In this document: in pieces, positions 21,913 through 31,813 of the stretch
Numbering within the stretch: position 1 is the first letter of the stretch
Layout of the letters: every line of letters begins with the position of its first letter
Notes under the pieces: generated by a model
The model's input: only the letters and a program-made list of their open reading frames with translations
The model's database searches: none
Told to the model about the DNA's origin: nothing
Assembly (NCBI GenBank): GCA_946965045.2
Contig: OX337233.1
Location: 2,294,001-2,358,000, forward strand
Length of the DNA stretch: 64,000 bases
Reading direction: 5' to 3'
Source: Epithemia pelagica
Lineage: Eukaryota > Bacillariophyta > Bacillariophyceae > Surirellales > Surirellaceae
Position numbers and translations under genes: made by a program

Positions 21913-22659
21913 GGTTTTCTCCGTTGTGCCCGTCGTTTTTTGCTAGACAAAGTGCCTGGGATCGTCACCGCGGCTTAGTCGCTTTTAGGGAGGTCGCTTT
22001 TACGAGAGAAAAGTGGGCACAACCAAAAAGATTTCAAAGATCTCGTGGTCTTGATCTCTTGTCGTTTGTTATGCCATTCAAGTACCCCAAGTGCTCTTAT
22101 TGCTCGTCTTTTGTAGTGGCCAAGCTTCTCTAAAAACAAGTGAGTTCGTTCCATAGGTGCATGAATGGTTGAGAGGTGGCCAAGTGATTCGAAATGGAGG
22201 ACAAAAATATATTACTACGGTTTTTGAGTCGTAGCGACACTGATAGTAATGTTCCATGTGCGCTATGATGGCTGGCCGAAGAATCAGATTATCTGTTTGT
22301 GACGATATCAAGGCTTTCTCATTGGTTTCTTCTGTTTTTTTCTGCAGCAGTAAGTTGAACTCCACGACTTGTCCAATTATGCCATGTTGACACGTCAAGT
22401 TCGTGGGTGACATGCCAATCATCTATCCCCCCACGAGAAGCAAGCCAGGAACAAAATGAAGAGAATAACTTTCGAACTATTGGAGCTGTCTGAAAAAGCA
22501 ATCTTGTTGCTTTTCTGTTGATAAGAAAGTCATATTCTGATTCTTCCTTCTCTGACACCACTGGAATCGAACGAATCATGACGACACAGAGAAAACATCT
22601 AACCATTGTTTTACTTTTTGCCTCGCTAGAAAAGGACCTTGGGCGCGCTGAATGAATGA
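21913..22659. promoter_or_regulatory. divergent promoter region; right part is duplicated
   Basis: Lies between carboxypeptidase copy 2 (minus) and the reductase gene (plus). Positions from 22474 onward recur, diverged, at 25383-25555 in front of the broken reductase copy, so the duplicated block includes the promoter. No ORF here is credible. Confidence 0.5.
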
Positions 22660-22963
22660 ATGAACGAACCAACGAACATGCAAATTGTAAAACACATCGT
22701 CCTCACGGGAGCATCTGGCTACGTGGGCAAACATCTCTTGCATTCCTTCATGTCGTCTAAAGATACTGGAGGTACTGCCCCATATCAATATCATGTATAC
22801 GCTCTGTACCGATCCGATCCAAAGTTCCAAGAATCAATCGCTGCCTTGAACAGCAAAGGCAGTGGGACAATGATTACTGTGTTCTCACTGGACCTGCAAG
22901 ACTCTGACGCAGTGGATAGATGGCTTCAGAACGAGATGGGTCCTGTGAAACGTGTCGATGCTT
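22474..22963 (+). repeat. segmental duplication, source copy
   Basis: From GAACTATTGGAGCTGTCTGA (22474) to the codon around ATGCTT (22963) this sequence recurs at 25383-25857. It covers about 186 bp of upstream sequence and the first ~100 codons of the reductase gene. Identity by eye is high, with several small indels. Confidence 0.8.
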
Positions 22964-23712
22964 GCATACACTTGGCTGCCCTGTCAAATCCGGGCAAATG
23001 CCAAGCAGATCCAGATTCTGCCATGGCCATTAATGTGCCCAAGCACTTTTTCACGGCCCTCCAGAAGCAAAAGCAATGTCAATCGTTCATTGCGCTGTCG
23101 ACGGATCACGTGTACCCCGGAACTCATCCTCCTTACAAAGAAGATGGTGGAGAATCACTGACACCAATCAATGTGTATGGATCCACAAAGTATAACATGG
23201 AAAAGTTTTTATTGTCACTCACGCGGAACACGGACATACCCTGTCGATCGATCTTGCTTCGATCCAGTATAATACTTGGTCCAAGTCCACCGGGTATGGA
23301 ATCAAAGTCCACGTTTTTGCACTTTATAGCCTCACGCAAGGAACAAGAGACCACGTTTTGGACGGATGAGAAACGAAATGTGATTTGGGTCGGTGATGTG
23401 GTCAAGGTCATTCGGTTTTTTGTCGACCACGAGGACAATGTCGTGAGGAGTGGGGAGATCTACAACACGGGTGGCCCCGATTCTGTCAGTCGTTTTGATA
23501 TGGCCAAAGCTGTCTTTGATTACTTTAGCTATGACGACAAGTATCTAATACCGCAGGAAAAGGGCCAAGAGCGAGCTCAGAATCCAAGCGCGGGATCACC
23601 AAGTCCATTGGACATAAGCATGGACACAAAAAAGCTCCAAGCGTCAACCAGACTACAGTTTACGAGGCTGAACGATATCATCAAATTTACTTTTGCGGAA
23701 GCGAAAATATGA
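22660..23712 (+). CDS. RmlD/MAT2B-like NAD(P)-binding reductase
   Basis: 350 residues, single exon; a second ATG at 22678 is an alternative start. An N-terminal Rossmann motif VLTGASGYVGKHLL (GxxGxxG) and the short-chain dehydrogenase YxxxK as YGSTKYNMEK fit extended SDR enzymes. The middle (CIHLAALSNPGKCQADPD, ALSTDHVYPG) resembles dTDP-4-dehydrorhamnose reductase and its eukaryotic relative, the regulatory beta subunit of methionine adenosyltransferase. Which of these it is cannot be decided from sequence alone. A truncated copy of its 5' end and promoter lies at 25383-25857. Confidence 0.8.
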   Translation: MNEPTNMQIVKHIVLTGASGYVGKHLLHSFMSSKDTGGTAPYQYHVYALYRSDPKFQESIAALNSKGSGTMITVFSLDLQDSDAVDRWLQNEMGPVKRVDACIHLAALSNPGKCQADPDSAMAINVPKHFFTALQKQKQCQSFIALSTDHVYPGTHPPYKEDGGESLTPINVYGSTKYNMEKFLLSLTRNTDIPCRSILLRSSIILGPSPPGMESKSTFLHFIASRKEQETTFWTDEKRNVIWVGDVVKVIRFFVDHEDNVVRSGEIYNTGGPDSVSRFDMAKAVFDYFSYDDKYLIPQEKGQERAQNPSAGSPSPLDISMDTKKLQASTRLQFTRLNDIIKFTFAEAKI

Positions 23713-24268
23713 ACAAGTAGTTCATCTAATGTTTCCGCGTTATTTTTTTAGTATTTCGTCACATTATCGAATCTATCGACGATCGACGTCCACATATTAT
23801 GGATTTGGTACGGGAGTATATGAATTGGATCTCGAGGCAAGAGGGGATCACCTATCTACAACCTATGCACTCGCGGGAGAGTCTACTGGTAGACTTCGTG
23901 AATAGTTTGGATAGGCGACGTAATCCCTTCGATTACCTCACATTGCCAGAGCATCGAGGAATCCAGAGACGCCCTTGCCATGGATGGCCCCATTATTCCT
24001 TCCAAATCTTCCAAAGTCGTTTCTGGAATTACGATAGGTAGGTTAACTTAGGTAACCTTACTTCTACTCCCAAGCAGGGGCGACCTGGTCAGTCGCACTA
24101 TTGGGTCGATTCCCCAACAAAACAACTTTTTCCGACTGAGGCCTGCGGGACTCAATTACCCCCGCTGGGAGGTATCCTTCCTCCAATAGGATCTGGGATA
24201 CGTCGCTGCAACAACACAAAGACGACGAGACCGCAGTTACGGTGTCGTTGCACGTCATTCCACATTCA
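23713..24268. other. intergenic region
   Basis: Between the reductase stop and the first ATG of the glyoxalase II gene. The minus-strand 158-codon frame crossing into the glyoxalase gene is antisense to coding sequence and has no domain. Nothing else seen. Confidence 0.4.
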
Positions 24269-25333
24269 ATGCAACGATATTCTCGTTGCGCAGCAGCTGC
24301 CACCACCACTTTCTTGTGGGTTCTGTCGTCGGCTACTGGTAGATCTCGTCCTACAAGTTCGACGGTCACTGCCGCAGCCTGGACGTCCCCAAGGACGACC
24401 ACTTTTCGCCGTACGTTCACCTCGGTTCCAGCCAGACCGTCCAGTCGATTCCTCCAGAACGGGTGCCGCAGTATGACGACGACATCTACCAGTTGTTCCG
24501 CTTTGGACACTGCTGCTGCCATGGGTACGCCGGTTTCCATTCCTTCCCTGTCACCGCCGTGGTCAGTTCATCAATTTGGCTGTCTGCAAGACAATTATTG
24601 CTATTTGTTGCACAATTCTGCCACAGGAGAAACAGCAGTGATTGATACACCCCACGCCCCGACCATTGAGACACAACTGAAAGAACAAGATCAGCAACTC
24701 ACGCACATTTGGAATACTCATCATCATTGGGATCATACGGGTGGTAACAATGCCTTGATGCAAAGCCACCCCGATTGTAAAATCTATGGTCCAGGCCATG
24801 TGGAATCCATTCCTAATTTAACCGATTCCGTAAAAGGGGGTGATACGTTCACGTTTGGTGGCACAAAAGTCCAAGTATTGGATGTTGGTGGACACACCAA
24901 GGGACACATTGCTTATTATATGCCAGAGCTCCATCTGGTATTTGTCGGTGATGCTCTGTTTGTCTTGGGATGTGGCCGCATGTTTGAAGGGACACCCGAA
25001 CAATTTTGGACGTCTTTACAAACCTTGAGAAATTTACCCAAGGAAACGGTCGTTTACTGCGCACATGAGTATACCATGGCCAACGCCAAATTTGCCGTAT
25101 CCGTCGAACCATCCAATACAGCCTTGGTACAACGAACGGCAGAATTGCAAGCCTTGCGACAACAAACACCTCCACAACCTACGGTACCCACAACAATTGG
25201 TTGGGAAATTGAGACCAATCCGTTTTTGCGATGCGATGTGTCCATAGAATTGCAACGACAAGTCCACGCGACCGAGCAGGACACACCTGTCCACGTCTTT
25301 GCCAAAGTACGAGCCGCCAAAGATTCCTTTTGA
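24269..25333 (+). CDS. hydroxyacylglutathione hydrolase (glyoxalase II), organelle-targeted
   Basis: 354 residues from ATG 24269. The first ~85 residues are Ser/Thr/Arg-rich with almost no acidic residues, like a mitochondrial or plastid presequence. The metallo-beta-lactamase domain begins at about VHQFGCLQDNYCYLL. The metal site THHHWDHTGG is at about residues 150-159, then GHTKGHIAYY, VFVGDALF, LGCGRMFEGTPEQF and CAHEYTMANAKFA, which are glyoxalase II signatures. It hydrolyses S-D-lactoylglutathione to lactate and glutathione in methylglyoxal detoxification. The C-terminal glyoxalase II helix region is present and the length fits the family plus a presequence. Confidence 0.92.
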   Translation: MQRYSRCAAAATTTFLWVLSSATGRSRPTSSTVTAAAWTSPRTTTFRRTFTSVPARPSSRFLQNGCRSMTTTSTSCSALDTAAAMGTPVSIPSLSPPWSVHQFGCLQDNYCYLLHNSATGETAVIDTPHAPTIETQLKEQDQQLTHIWNTHHHWDHTGGNNALMQSHPDCKIYGPGHVESIPNLTDSVKGGDTFTFGGTKVQVLDVGGHTKGHIAYYMPELHLVFVGDALFVLGCGRMFEGTPEQFWTSLQTLRNLPKETVVYCAHEYTMANAKFAVSVEPSNTALVQRTAELQALRQQTPPQPTVPTTIGWEIETNPFLRCDVSIELQRQVHATEQDTPVHVFAKVRAAKDSF

Positions 25334-25382
25334 CGAAGAAACAGAAGAAAAATACAAATAAGAAAATAAAGACAAATAGGTT

Positions 25383-25857
25383 GAACTGATGGAGCTGTCT
25401 GAAAAGTAATCTTGTTGCTTTTCTGCTGATAAGAAAGTCATATTCTGATTCTTTCTTCTCTGACACAATCGAACGAATACGGACGACTGAGAGAAAACAC
25501 GTTACCACAGCGTTACTTCTTTTACCTCGCTAGAAAAGGACCTTGCAGCCACTGAATGAATGAACGAATGGACATGCAAATTGCAAACCAAATCGTCCTC
25601 ACGGGAGCATCTGGCTATATGGGCAAACATCTCTTGCATTCCTTCATGTCGTCTGAAGATACTGGTGGTACTGCCCCATCAATATCATGTATACCCTCTG
25701 TACCGGTCCATTCCAGAGTCCCAAGAATCAATCGTTGCCGTGGACAGCAAACGCAGTGGGACAATGATTACTGTGTTCTCACTGGACCTGCAAGACTCTG
25801 ACGCAGGGGATAGACGGCTTCGGAACGAGATGGGTCCTGTGCACCGCGTCCATGCTT
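25383..25857 (+). pseudogene. truncated, frameshifted copy of the reductase 5' end
   Basis: This block repeats 22474-22963. The copy keeps the upstream region and an ATG at 25556 (MNERMDMQIANQIVLTG), then the GASGYMGKHLL motif. A 2-bp deletion near 25678 (GCCCCATCAATATC against GCCCCATATCAATATC in the source) shifts the frame, and a TAG follows at about 25857 where similarity ends. The remaining ~70% of the gene is missing, so it is a dead partial duplicate directly behind glyoxalase II. Confidence 0.85.
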
Positions 25858-26131
25858 AGAAATTCTTGACGGGATGCTCTGATACAAAATGGGTTGGTTG
25901 TCATCAGGTTCTTCGCATGTCGACATGCGTTGAGCACATGGTGAGAATTCTGCTCTTTAATTTCCGTAACACTTTTCTCCATGCGTAAATGGAAGTGTCA
26001 AAATAGCAATACAGTGTGGCCGTTCACACAACCCCAAGTTCCGAAAACTACAATATTGGCAGGCCACGAGAAAAACACCGGGGGACCAACGGAAGGACGC
26101 CAAGCGTTGGCACCTCATCTGTTTCGGGTTT

Positions 26132-26488
26132 TTAGCGTTGTTGATTTGGTTTCAGCCCTAAAGGCGATGGACGTGTTTTTGCCCAGTCGGGATGCAAAAT
26201 CATGCTGTCCAAAACACAGCCATTAATGTTTTCCATAGCCGCCACTGCATCCTCGTACCATCGGAACACGACGAATGCCATGCCCCGACTATGGCCCTCT
26301 TGTGTTCGAAGAATGTGAACATATTTGACCCGAAACCCTCGCTCCCTCAGAAATGCCTTCAACCCTGCCTCCGTGGTGACTGGAGAGATGTAGAGAAAAA
26401 TCTTCTTTGGGAACTTGTTCTGGGGGGTTGTTGATGCCGTTGTCGCGGACGCAGTGGTAACTGTGGAGACTGATTTGTTGGATGACAT
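26132..26488 (-). CDS. small RNA-binding protein with one RRM
   Basis: 118 residues from ATG 26488 (MSSNKSVSTVTT); the frame is also open to a possible start at 26566. A Ser/Thr-rich head is followed by one RNA recognition motif: RNP2 as IFLYIS and RNP1 as SRGMAFVVF, with the usual DAVAAMENINGCVLD helix-strand after it. Such single-RRM proteins bind RNA, but the target or complex cannot be inferred. The gene is intact and monocistronic. Confidence 0.75.
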   Translation of the reverse strand: MSSNKSVSTVTTASATTASTTPQNKFPKKIFLYISPVTTEAGLKAFLRERGFRVKYVHILRTQEGHSRGMAFVVFRWYEDAVAAMENINGCVLDSMILHPDWAKTRPSPLGLKPNQQR

Positions 26489-26853
26489 GATTGGTGCGTC
26501 CAGATGTTGAGTTATGAGAGAAGATTTGGACAATCGGAAAATAGGATGGAAGGTATTAAAGCTCATGCACGTTTCGAATGGGTTTGACTCACGACTGACG
26601 ACCCACCACGAAAATTTCCTTAATCAACGCGTAGAGCCTGTGTCTCAGCACGAACAATCTTCAAGATTTCAAAACTTACCATCTTTACATGCAGATGGGA
26701 AGTTATATTGTTGGAAACAACAGAGCAGCTGATAGGAGAGGCCTCAACTTCGTGGGACTAGATTTTGAAACATGTTTGGAGCTCACAAGATGCCAACGAA
26801 ACTCGCATCTTGGTTGCGGTGGTCTATGGATGGCAAATGTTTCAAAGAGTCGT
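26489..26853. other. intergenic region
   Basis: 365 bp between the RRM gene (its promoter side) and the 3' end of the MED17-like gene. No credible ORF or repeat. Confidence 0.4.
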
Positions 26854-29541
26854 TCATGCCGTGATTTGGAGCTGACGTCCCAACGATCGCTTCAAAAACA
26901 GCTCCAACTCCAACTCTGAGTGAAAGTCCACTTTGCGGAACTGATCCGATGCAGAATCCATATTGCTATGGTCTTGCTGATGGTTCTTGGTGGTCCCATC
27001 CGACGACGACACGGCTTGTGTCGGTTCAAAAGTTGTCACTGTCAATCGATCTCCCGACAAATGCACGTCCATGTACCACTTGGTTCGTTTGAGAAAGGTG
27101 GTAAAATGTGCATGTGGATCCAAAGCGGACAAGGATAACCACTCGGTTTGCAACTGCCTTATAGGTGGTTGCGGTCCCACGGTCCCCAATCGCTGCTGTT
27201 CTCGTTCGGATACCCACAACTGCACTGCCTTTAATGTGGAACGCACCCGTCGTTCCATGAGCATTTTGGAGCCAAGACAAATGCAGTTTTGCAAAATTCT
27301 CGGAGAGGTTTCTTCTCGTTCTTTACGTTTCAATGCAAAGGCCGAAGCTGGTTGAGCCGCCTTTTCCTCTTGCTCTTGTTTGCGAATTTTGTCCTGCTGC
27401 AATGAATGGGAATGGTAGATTTCTTGTGCATATAGCATCAGGGAACGACACAAGGCCAAGAGCTGTAATCGTCTTCGATCATGGTTAGAATCTTTCATAG
27501 AGGCAGTGTCTGCTCCTGTATCGCACAATGGCTTGGTCGATTCGGGAGTTGGAGACGACGACGAATGAGAAGCAGTCGTATTGGCTTCGACAAGCTTGAT
27601 TCGTAAGGTAAATTCACAGTCCAGTTGCACCATGACCTCTCCTTCATGACAATGAACGACCGAGACGGGCTGTCCTAGACCCAAATCTCCCTTGACCATG
27701 GATCCAGGCGGTGGCAAGAATTGTTGCTCATTTTTACTCCACGTCCACACGGTGGATCGTTCCGACTGCGAGGCTGTCGTGCGGACTTGTCCCACTTCTT
27801 CGGTATCGGACGCCACCTCTCTTCGAATGGAATCAAACATTTTGGAACAAAACAAGGAATGTTGCAGTGCCACCAATACTTGACTGTCGTCGGCCGGGTC
27901 GTCTTGGGAACTCTTCTTCTTGTGGAGGTTCGTGGCCACAACAAAGGGTTCCAAACAGGCACTGGTACACAATCCAATCGACGGTTTTTCAATGGCAAAT
28001 TCCAATGTGAGCATGGCCACCATGGATGGATCAAAATCGGCATCAATTTTGCCCAAGGTTGGATCAGCAATGGCAAACGGTTCGGCGCGTGTCCACAGGG
28101 CATTTTCACTGTAGTCATTCTGATCCATGGAACTTGTCGTGGTCTCGGTAATTTCTGCCTTTGTTTCCTTTTCTTTCTCGATTGTAGTATCCACCTCGGT
28201 CATGGTGATATCGAGTGCAGTCTCGTTTCGTTGACTGTTGCTGTTTGTCGCGTCCATTTCCACGCCATGCTCTTTTCCAGTCTTGAGTTTCTTGTTCGTT
28301 TTCTTCTGTTCGCCATGCTTTTGTTGCCATTGCACAACATCGTGTTCCACCTGGTAATTGGCCTTGAGTTCGACCGTGGCGTACCGCGGCACTCGTCGGG
28401 CCAATCGTCCGGGTTGCGAGGAATGGTACAAATCGACATCGGCCGCCAAGACTTCGGTGGGCCGGGCGGCATGGGGTGCGGCACGAGTTCCATGTTCCGG
28501 TGCCACCAATCGCCAATGGGGACGCAACTGTCGCAATCGATTCAGGGGACGTTGTTCGGCCACCAGGGCCATTTGCAACCGTTCCTGGTGTTGTTGAAAT
28601 TGCAGCGCAGATTGACGGAATTGGGCATGTTTGCGTTTCAAAATGTACAGAGCCGCAATGCGTTGACTGTGATGCATGTCGCTCTTGGAGGCGGCTGTAG
28701 TACTACTACTAGTAGCAGTACTGGTGTTGTTGGTGTTGTTTGTGGGAGCCGTTGCTGCCGCAGTGCTGGTAGCACCCGAGGTGGAGGATGTGGTTTGGGA
28801 CGACGCGGCTGGTCCAGTGCCACCGGTAGTAGTAGTAGTAGTATCCCCCGTCTTTTCGGGTGTCTCGGATTCGACGGCCTTGGCGGCGGCAACCGAGGCA
28901 GCCGCAGCCGCTTCGGTCATGGCCAATTCCAACGCCGAGTCGGCGACAATGTTGGACAAGCCAAAGTATTCTCCCGACTGTACAAGTGTGGCGAGATTAA
29001 TGGAACGATTCAGTTCGTTAATGCCATCATTTTGCAACCGAGCCGAGGCCAACACCAAGGGATGAACTTGCAGTGCTTTGTCATCCTTGTCGTCGTCGTT
29101 CGTTTGGTCGGCAGCAGCGGTAGGACCATTGTCCTCCTTGTCGTCCCCAGCGTTGGTCAGACCTTGTAGGGACGCAGTCTTGTCGTCGTTGTTGTCCGTT
29201 TGGTCCTTGTCATTTTGGTTGTCGTCGTCGTCGTTGGTGGTGGACTGCTGCAAATATTCTTGCAAGAGACCATGCCGTGCAATGGATCGTTCCATAAATC
29301 GACGACGTTCCAAGGGCGATGGATCCGGTAAAATGACAAATCGACCATCTTGTAAAATATGGGAGGGTGCTTGCGATACAGTGACATGCTGCTGCTGCGC
29401 ATCATTCGCACGAGTCTTGGCCGCAGCCGTATCTACCGCGTGGGAGGAGGGGGCTGTCGTGGTATCTTTGGTAGGGTGTGGTGGATGGAGAGGAGTGTTG
29501 TTGGAGGAGGACGATGTTGTTGCGGCATCGGCAGGCACCAT
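26854..29541 (-). CDS. MED17-like Mediator subunit (putative)
   Basis: 895 residues from ATG 29541; a longer frame reaches 29817 but its extra N-terminus looks like untranslated leader. The N-terminal third is low-complexity (Asp/Asn and Thr/Ala runs). The core AQFRQSALQFQQHQERL, LNRLRQLRPHWRLVAPEHG, then VDLYHSS and VPRYATVELK resembles MED17, where a Leu-Arg-rich helix with a Trp precedes a conserved beta section. MED17 is a head-module scaffold of the Mediator complex in RNA polymerase II transcription. The C-terminal part ends in a hydrophilic domain without motifs. Assignment is by pattern only. It is divergent from the AGFG-like gene, sharing a 617-bp upstream region. Confidence 0.55.
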   Translation of the reverse strand: MVPADAATTSSSSNNTPLHPPHPTKDTTTAPSSHAVDTAAAKTRANDAQQQHVTVSQAPSHILQDGRFVILPDPSPLERRRFMERSIARHGLLQEYLQQSTTNDDDDNQNDKDQTDNNDDKTASLQGLTNAGDDKEDNGPTAAADQTNDDDKDDKALQVHPLVLASARLQNDGINELNRSINLATLVQSGEYFGLSNIVADSALELAMTEAAAAASVAAAKAVESETPEKTGDTTTTTTGGTGPAASSQTTSSTSGATSTAAATAPTNNTNNTSTATSSSTTAASKSDMHHSQRIAALYILKRKHAQFRQSALQFQQHQERLQMALVAEQRPLNRLRQLRPHWRLVAPEHGTRAAPHAARPTEVLAADVDLYHSSQPGRLARRVPRYATVELKANYQVEHDVVQWQQKHGEQKKTNKKLKTGKEHGVEMDATNSNSQRNETALDITMTEVDTTIEKEKETKAEITETTTSSMDQNDYSENALWTRAEPFAIADPTLGKIDADFDPSMVAMLTLEFAIEKPSIGLCTSACLEPFVVATNLHKKKSSQDDPADDSQVLVALQHSLFCSKMFDSIRREVASDTEEVGQVRTTASQSERSTVWTWSKNEQQFLPPPGSMVKGDLGLGQPVSVVHCHEGEVMVQLDCEFTLRIKLVEANTTASHSSSSPTPESTKPLCDTGADTASMKDSNHDRRRLQLLALCRSLMLYAQEIYHSHSLQQDKIRKQEQEEKAAQPASAFALKRKEREETSPRILQNCICLGSKMLMERRVRSTLKAVQLWVSEREQQRLGTVGPQPPIRQLQTEWLSLSALDPHAHFTTFLKRTKWYMDVHLSGDRLTVTTFEPTQAVSSSDGTTKNHQQDHSNMDSASDQFRKVDFHSELELELFLKRSLGRQLQITA

Positions 29542-30158
29542 GAATGAATGAGACACGACAAATGAGCAACACACGACAGGTACGGCCAGTCTTTGGTCGA
29601 CGACAACGAACCGACTTTCAAGGAAGGGATACACCAACAACGAAAAGGAAGAAGACAAGGCAAAAACTGATTCTTCCTTTTGATGATGAGTGGTGGCAGT
29701 GGTGGCAAAAGCGTGAGGGACGTGCGGGTTTGAAGGGATGAGCTTTTTTCTGGTGGAAAAAAGGAGCAAAATACAAAAAGAAAAAAGAAAAAATCGGGAA
29801 ATGTCAGCGACCGTCATTTTTCACCGCACCCAATCAAAAATCCCGAAACTGCCGATAAGAGGGAACGGTTGCCTTTTTCGTCCACGATGACAATAAGGAC
29901 GACGACAACAAAGTGTCCATTGTTATTGAAGTCAAGACAACAAGAAGCGAGTCTCCACCACAGACCAAAAGCCTCTTGTGTTGTTTCTTGTCGGTGGATT
30001 CATTATTTGAGAGACAGTGTTGCTTGCAAAACACGGGAACAACAACGCCGTCTAATTTGCTGCACTTCCAATCACCCGTGTGCCTCAGGGAGAATTGCAT
30101 TAGATTTGCCGGAACACACCCACCATCACCACTCCGTGCACTCTGTCATTACACCATC
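29542..30158. promoter_or_regulatory. bidirectional upstream region
   Basis: 617 bp between the divergent MED17-like and AGFG-like genes. Frames extending both coding regions into it lack ATG or domain support, so it is most likely leaders and promoters. An A-rich run lies near 29756-29795. Confidence 0.45.
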
Positions 30159-31604
30159 ATGTCCAGTGCCGCCGAAGCTGCCGTCAAAAAGCTGGCCCGT
30201 CAGGGTGGCAATACGACCTGTCCCAATTGTGGGACGACCAAAAAGTTTGGCTTTTCCACCGTGTGTATGAAATACTTGACCTTTGTGTGCAATCATTGCA
30301 AATCGTCTCATCAAGCCATTTCCCATCGATGCAAAAGCTTGACCATGAGTTCTTGGACGGAGGGGGAAGTCTTGCAACTCAAACAGGCGGGCAACGACGT
30401 GGCGCGAGCCACGTGGTTGGCCAAGGCACCACCCATTGGAACCAATGGACGACCCAAAGAAGGAGACTCGATTGATATTTTCAAATCCTTTATTGTGCAA
30501 GCCTATGAGCGAAAACGATACTACAGTGAACCCAGTGCTGCTCCACCACCACCACCATCAGCAGCAGTGTCCACCCAACAACCCAGTCGGCATTCGGCAC
30601 CACGCGCAGCCGCAGTGGCTCCGGCTCCTCCCGCACCAGCGGCTGCCTCATCGGTGGACTTGTTTTCCTTTGACAGTACGACCAATGCTACTGCTCCGAC
30701 GATGACGACGACTGCTTCCACCGACATGTTTGCTCCCACATCAACAACCAATGATCCCTTTGCCGCGTCATCGACCACAACGACAACCACAGACACCACT
30801 CCGACCAGTGCCTTTGCGAATTTTGACCCTCCCACTGCTACCACTACTACGGACACGCCGCCGACAACGACAGACCACTCCTTTGCGACCAATTTTGAGG
30901 CACCGGCTGCTCCTGCTGCTCCAGTGTCTTTTGATCCCTTCACGACCGGTGCCGCTCCTGCAGCAGGCCCATCGACCACCACCACCTTTGCCGACTTTAG
31001 CATGTCGTCGTCCGCATCTGCCACCACAACGCCTGCACCAACTGCAGCCTCCAAGAGACCCATTATGAATTCCGCCATTGACTCGGCGCATGGTACCATG
31101 ATTTCCAACATGGGCGGCAGCAACAATTCCTCCAATATGATGATGATGAATCCACTACAACAGCAGCAACAACAAATGAAACTCTTGCAACAACAACAAA
31201 TGCAACAACAACTTCAACAACAGCAAATGATGATTTTCATGTCCATGCAAAACAACCCAACAAACAACAACAGCAACAACATGATGATGATGGGCAACAA
31301 CAATGGTATGAACCCCATGGCCAATGGCATGTCGAATGGCATGATGAATCCAATGAACAATGGGAATGCCATGATGATGGGAAACAACCACCAGACCACC
31401 ACCATGCCATCCATGGGTTCATCGTCGACCATGAATCATTCGTCTCCCATGATGACTCCACCACCACCACAACAACCCATGAATTTTATGGGAGGCTCCA
31501 CCAATTCCATTTCCTCCAATTTTGGTGGTGGTGGTGCTATGGCTTCCTCGCAACAACGTCCCGCACCCGACAAGCGAGATCCCTTTGCAGATCTCAAGTT
31601 TTAA
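30159..31604 (+). CDS. AGFG/ArfGAP-fold protein with Met/Asn/Gln-rich tail
   Basis: 481 residues from ATG 30159. A zinc ArfGAP fold occupies about residues 10-130: CPNC (21-24) and CNHC (44-47), then LTMSSWTEGEVLQLKQAGN and FKSFIVQAYERKRYY, closest to AGFG/Hrb-type proteins. The position of the catalytic arginine finger, Arg in ArfGAPs, is Gln52 (KSSHQAIS), so GAP activity is doubtful. The middle is Ala/Pro/Thr-rich with repeated DPFA-type and DLFSFD motifs, which in trafficking proteins bind clathrin adaptors. The tail is long Met/Asn/Gln low-complexity sequence ending DPFADLKF. Likely a vesicle-coat accessory protein. Confidence 0.75.
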   Translation: MSSAAEAAVKKLARQGGNTTCPNCGTTKKFGFSTVCMKYLTFVCNHCKSSHQAISHRCKSLTMSSWTEGEVLQLKQAGNDVARATWLAKAPPIGTNGRPKEGDSIDIFKSFIVQAYERKRYYSEPSAAPPPPPSAAVSTQQPSRHSAPRAAAVAPAPPAPAAASSVDLFSFDSTTNATAPTMTTTASTDMFAPTSTTNDPFAASSTTTTTTDTTPTSAFANFDPPTATTTTDTPPTTTDHSFATNFEAPAAPAAPVSFDPFTTGAAPAAGPSTTTTFADFSMSSSASATTTPAPTAASKRPIMNSAIDSAHGTMISNMGGSNNSSNMMMMNPLQQQQQQMKLLQQQQMQQQLQQQQMMIFMSMQNNPTNNNSNNMMMMGNNNGMNPMANGMSNGMMNPMNNGNAMMMGNNHQTTTMPSMGSSSTMNHSSPMMTPPPPQQPMNFMGGSTNSISSNFGGGGAMASSQQRPAPDKRDPFADLKF

Positions 31605-31813
31605 GAGGGATCAGCAATGGGAATGGTTGGGTCAAACACGCATACACACAGTCCAACAAAGATGGATACAGTGTTCCAAAGAACAAACGCAATGGCCCGT
31701 CTTTGCTCCTGCAAACGCTTGTTTATACATGGCTCACTTCTAACGATACTCTGCTAGTTGTACGACTACTATACTCACCTGCTTTTACTATATTATCCAG
31801 TGCTGTGTGATTC

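Noticed and set aside
27721-29169. 482-codon plus-strand frame
   Set aside because: Antisense to the MED17-like gene; composition is Gly/Ser/Cys low-complexity mirrored from the Ala/Thr repeats on the other strand, with no domain.
30521-31135. 204-codon minus-strand frame rich in Val/Ala/Gly
   Set aside because: Reverse complement of the low-complexity part of the AGFG-like gene.
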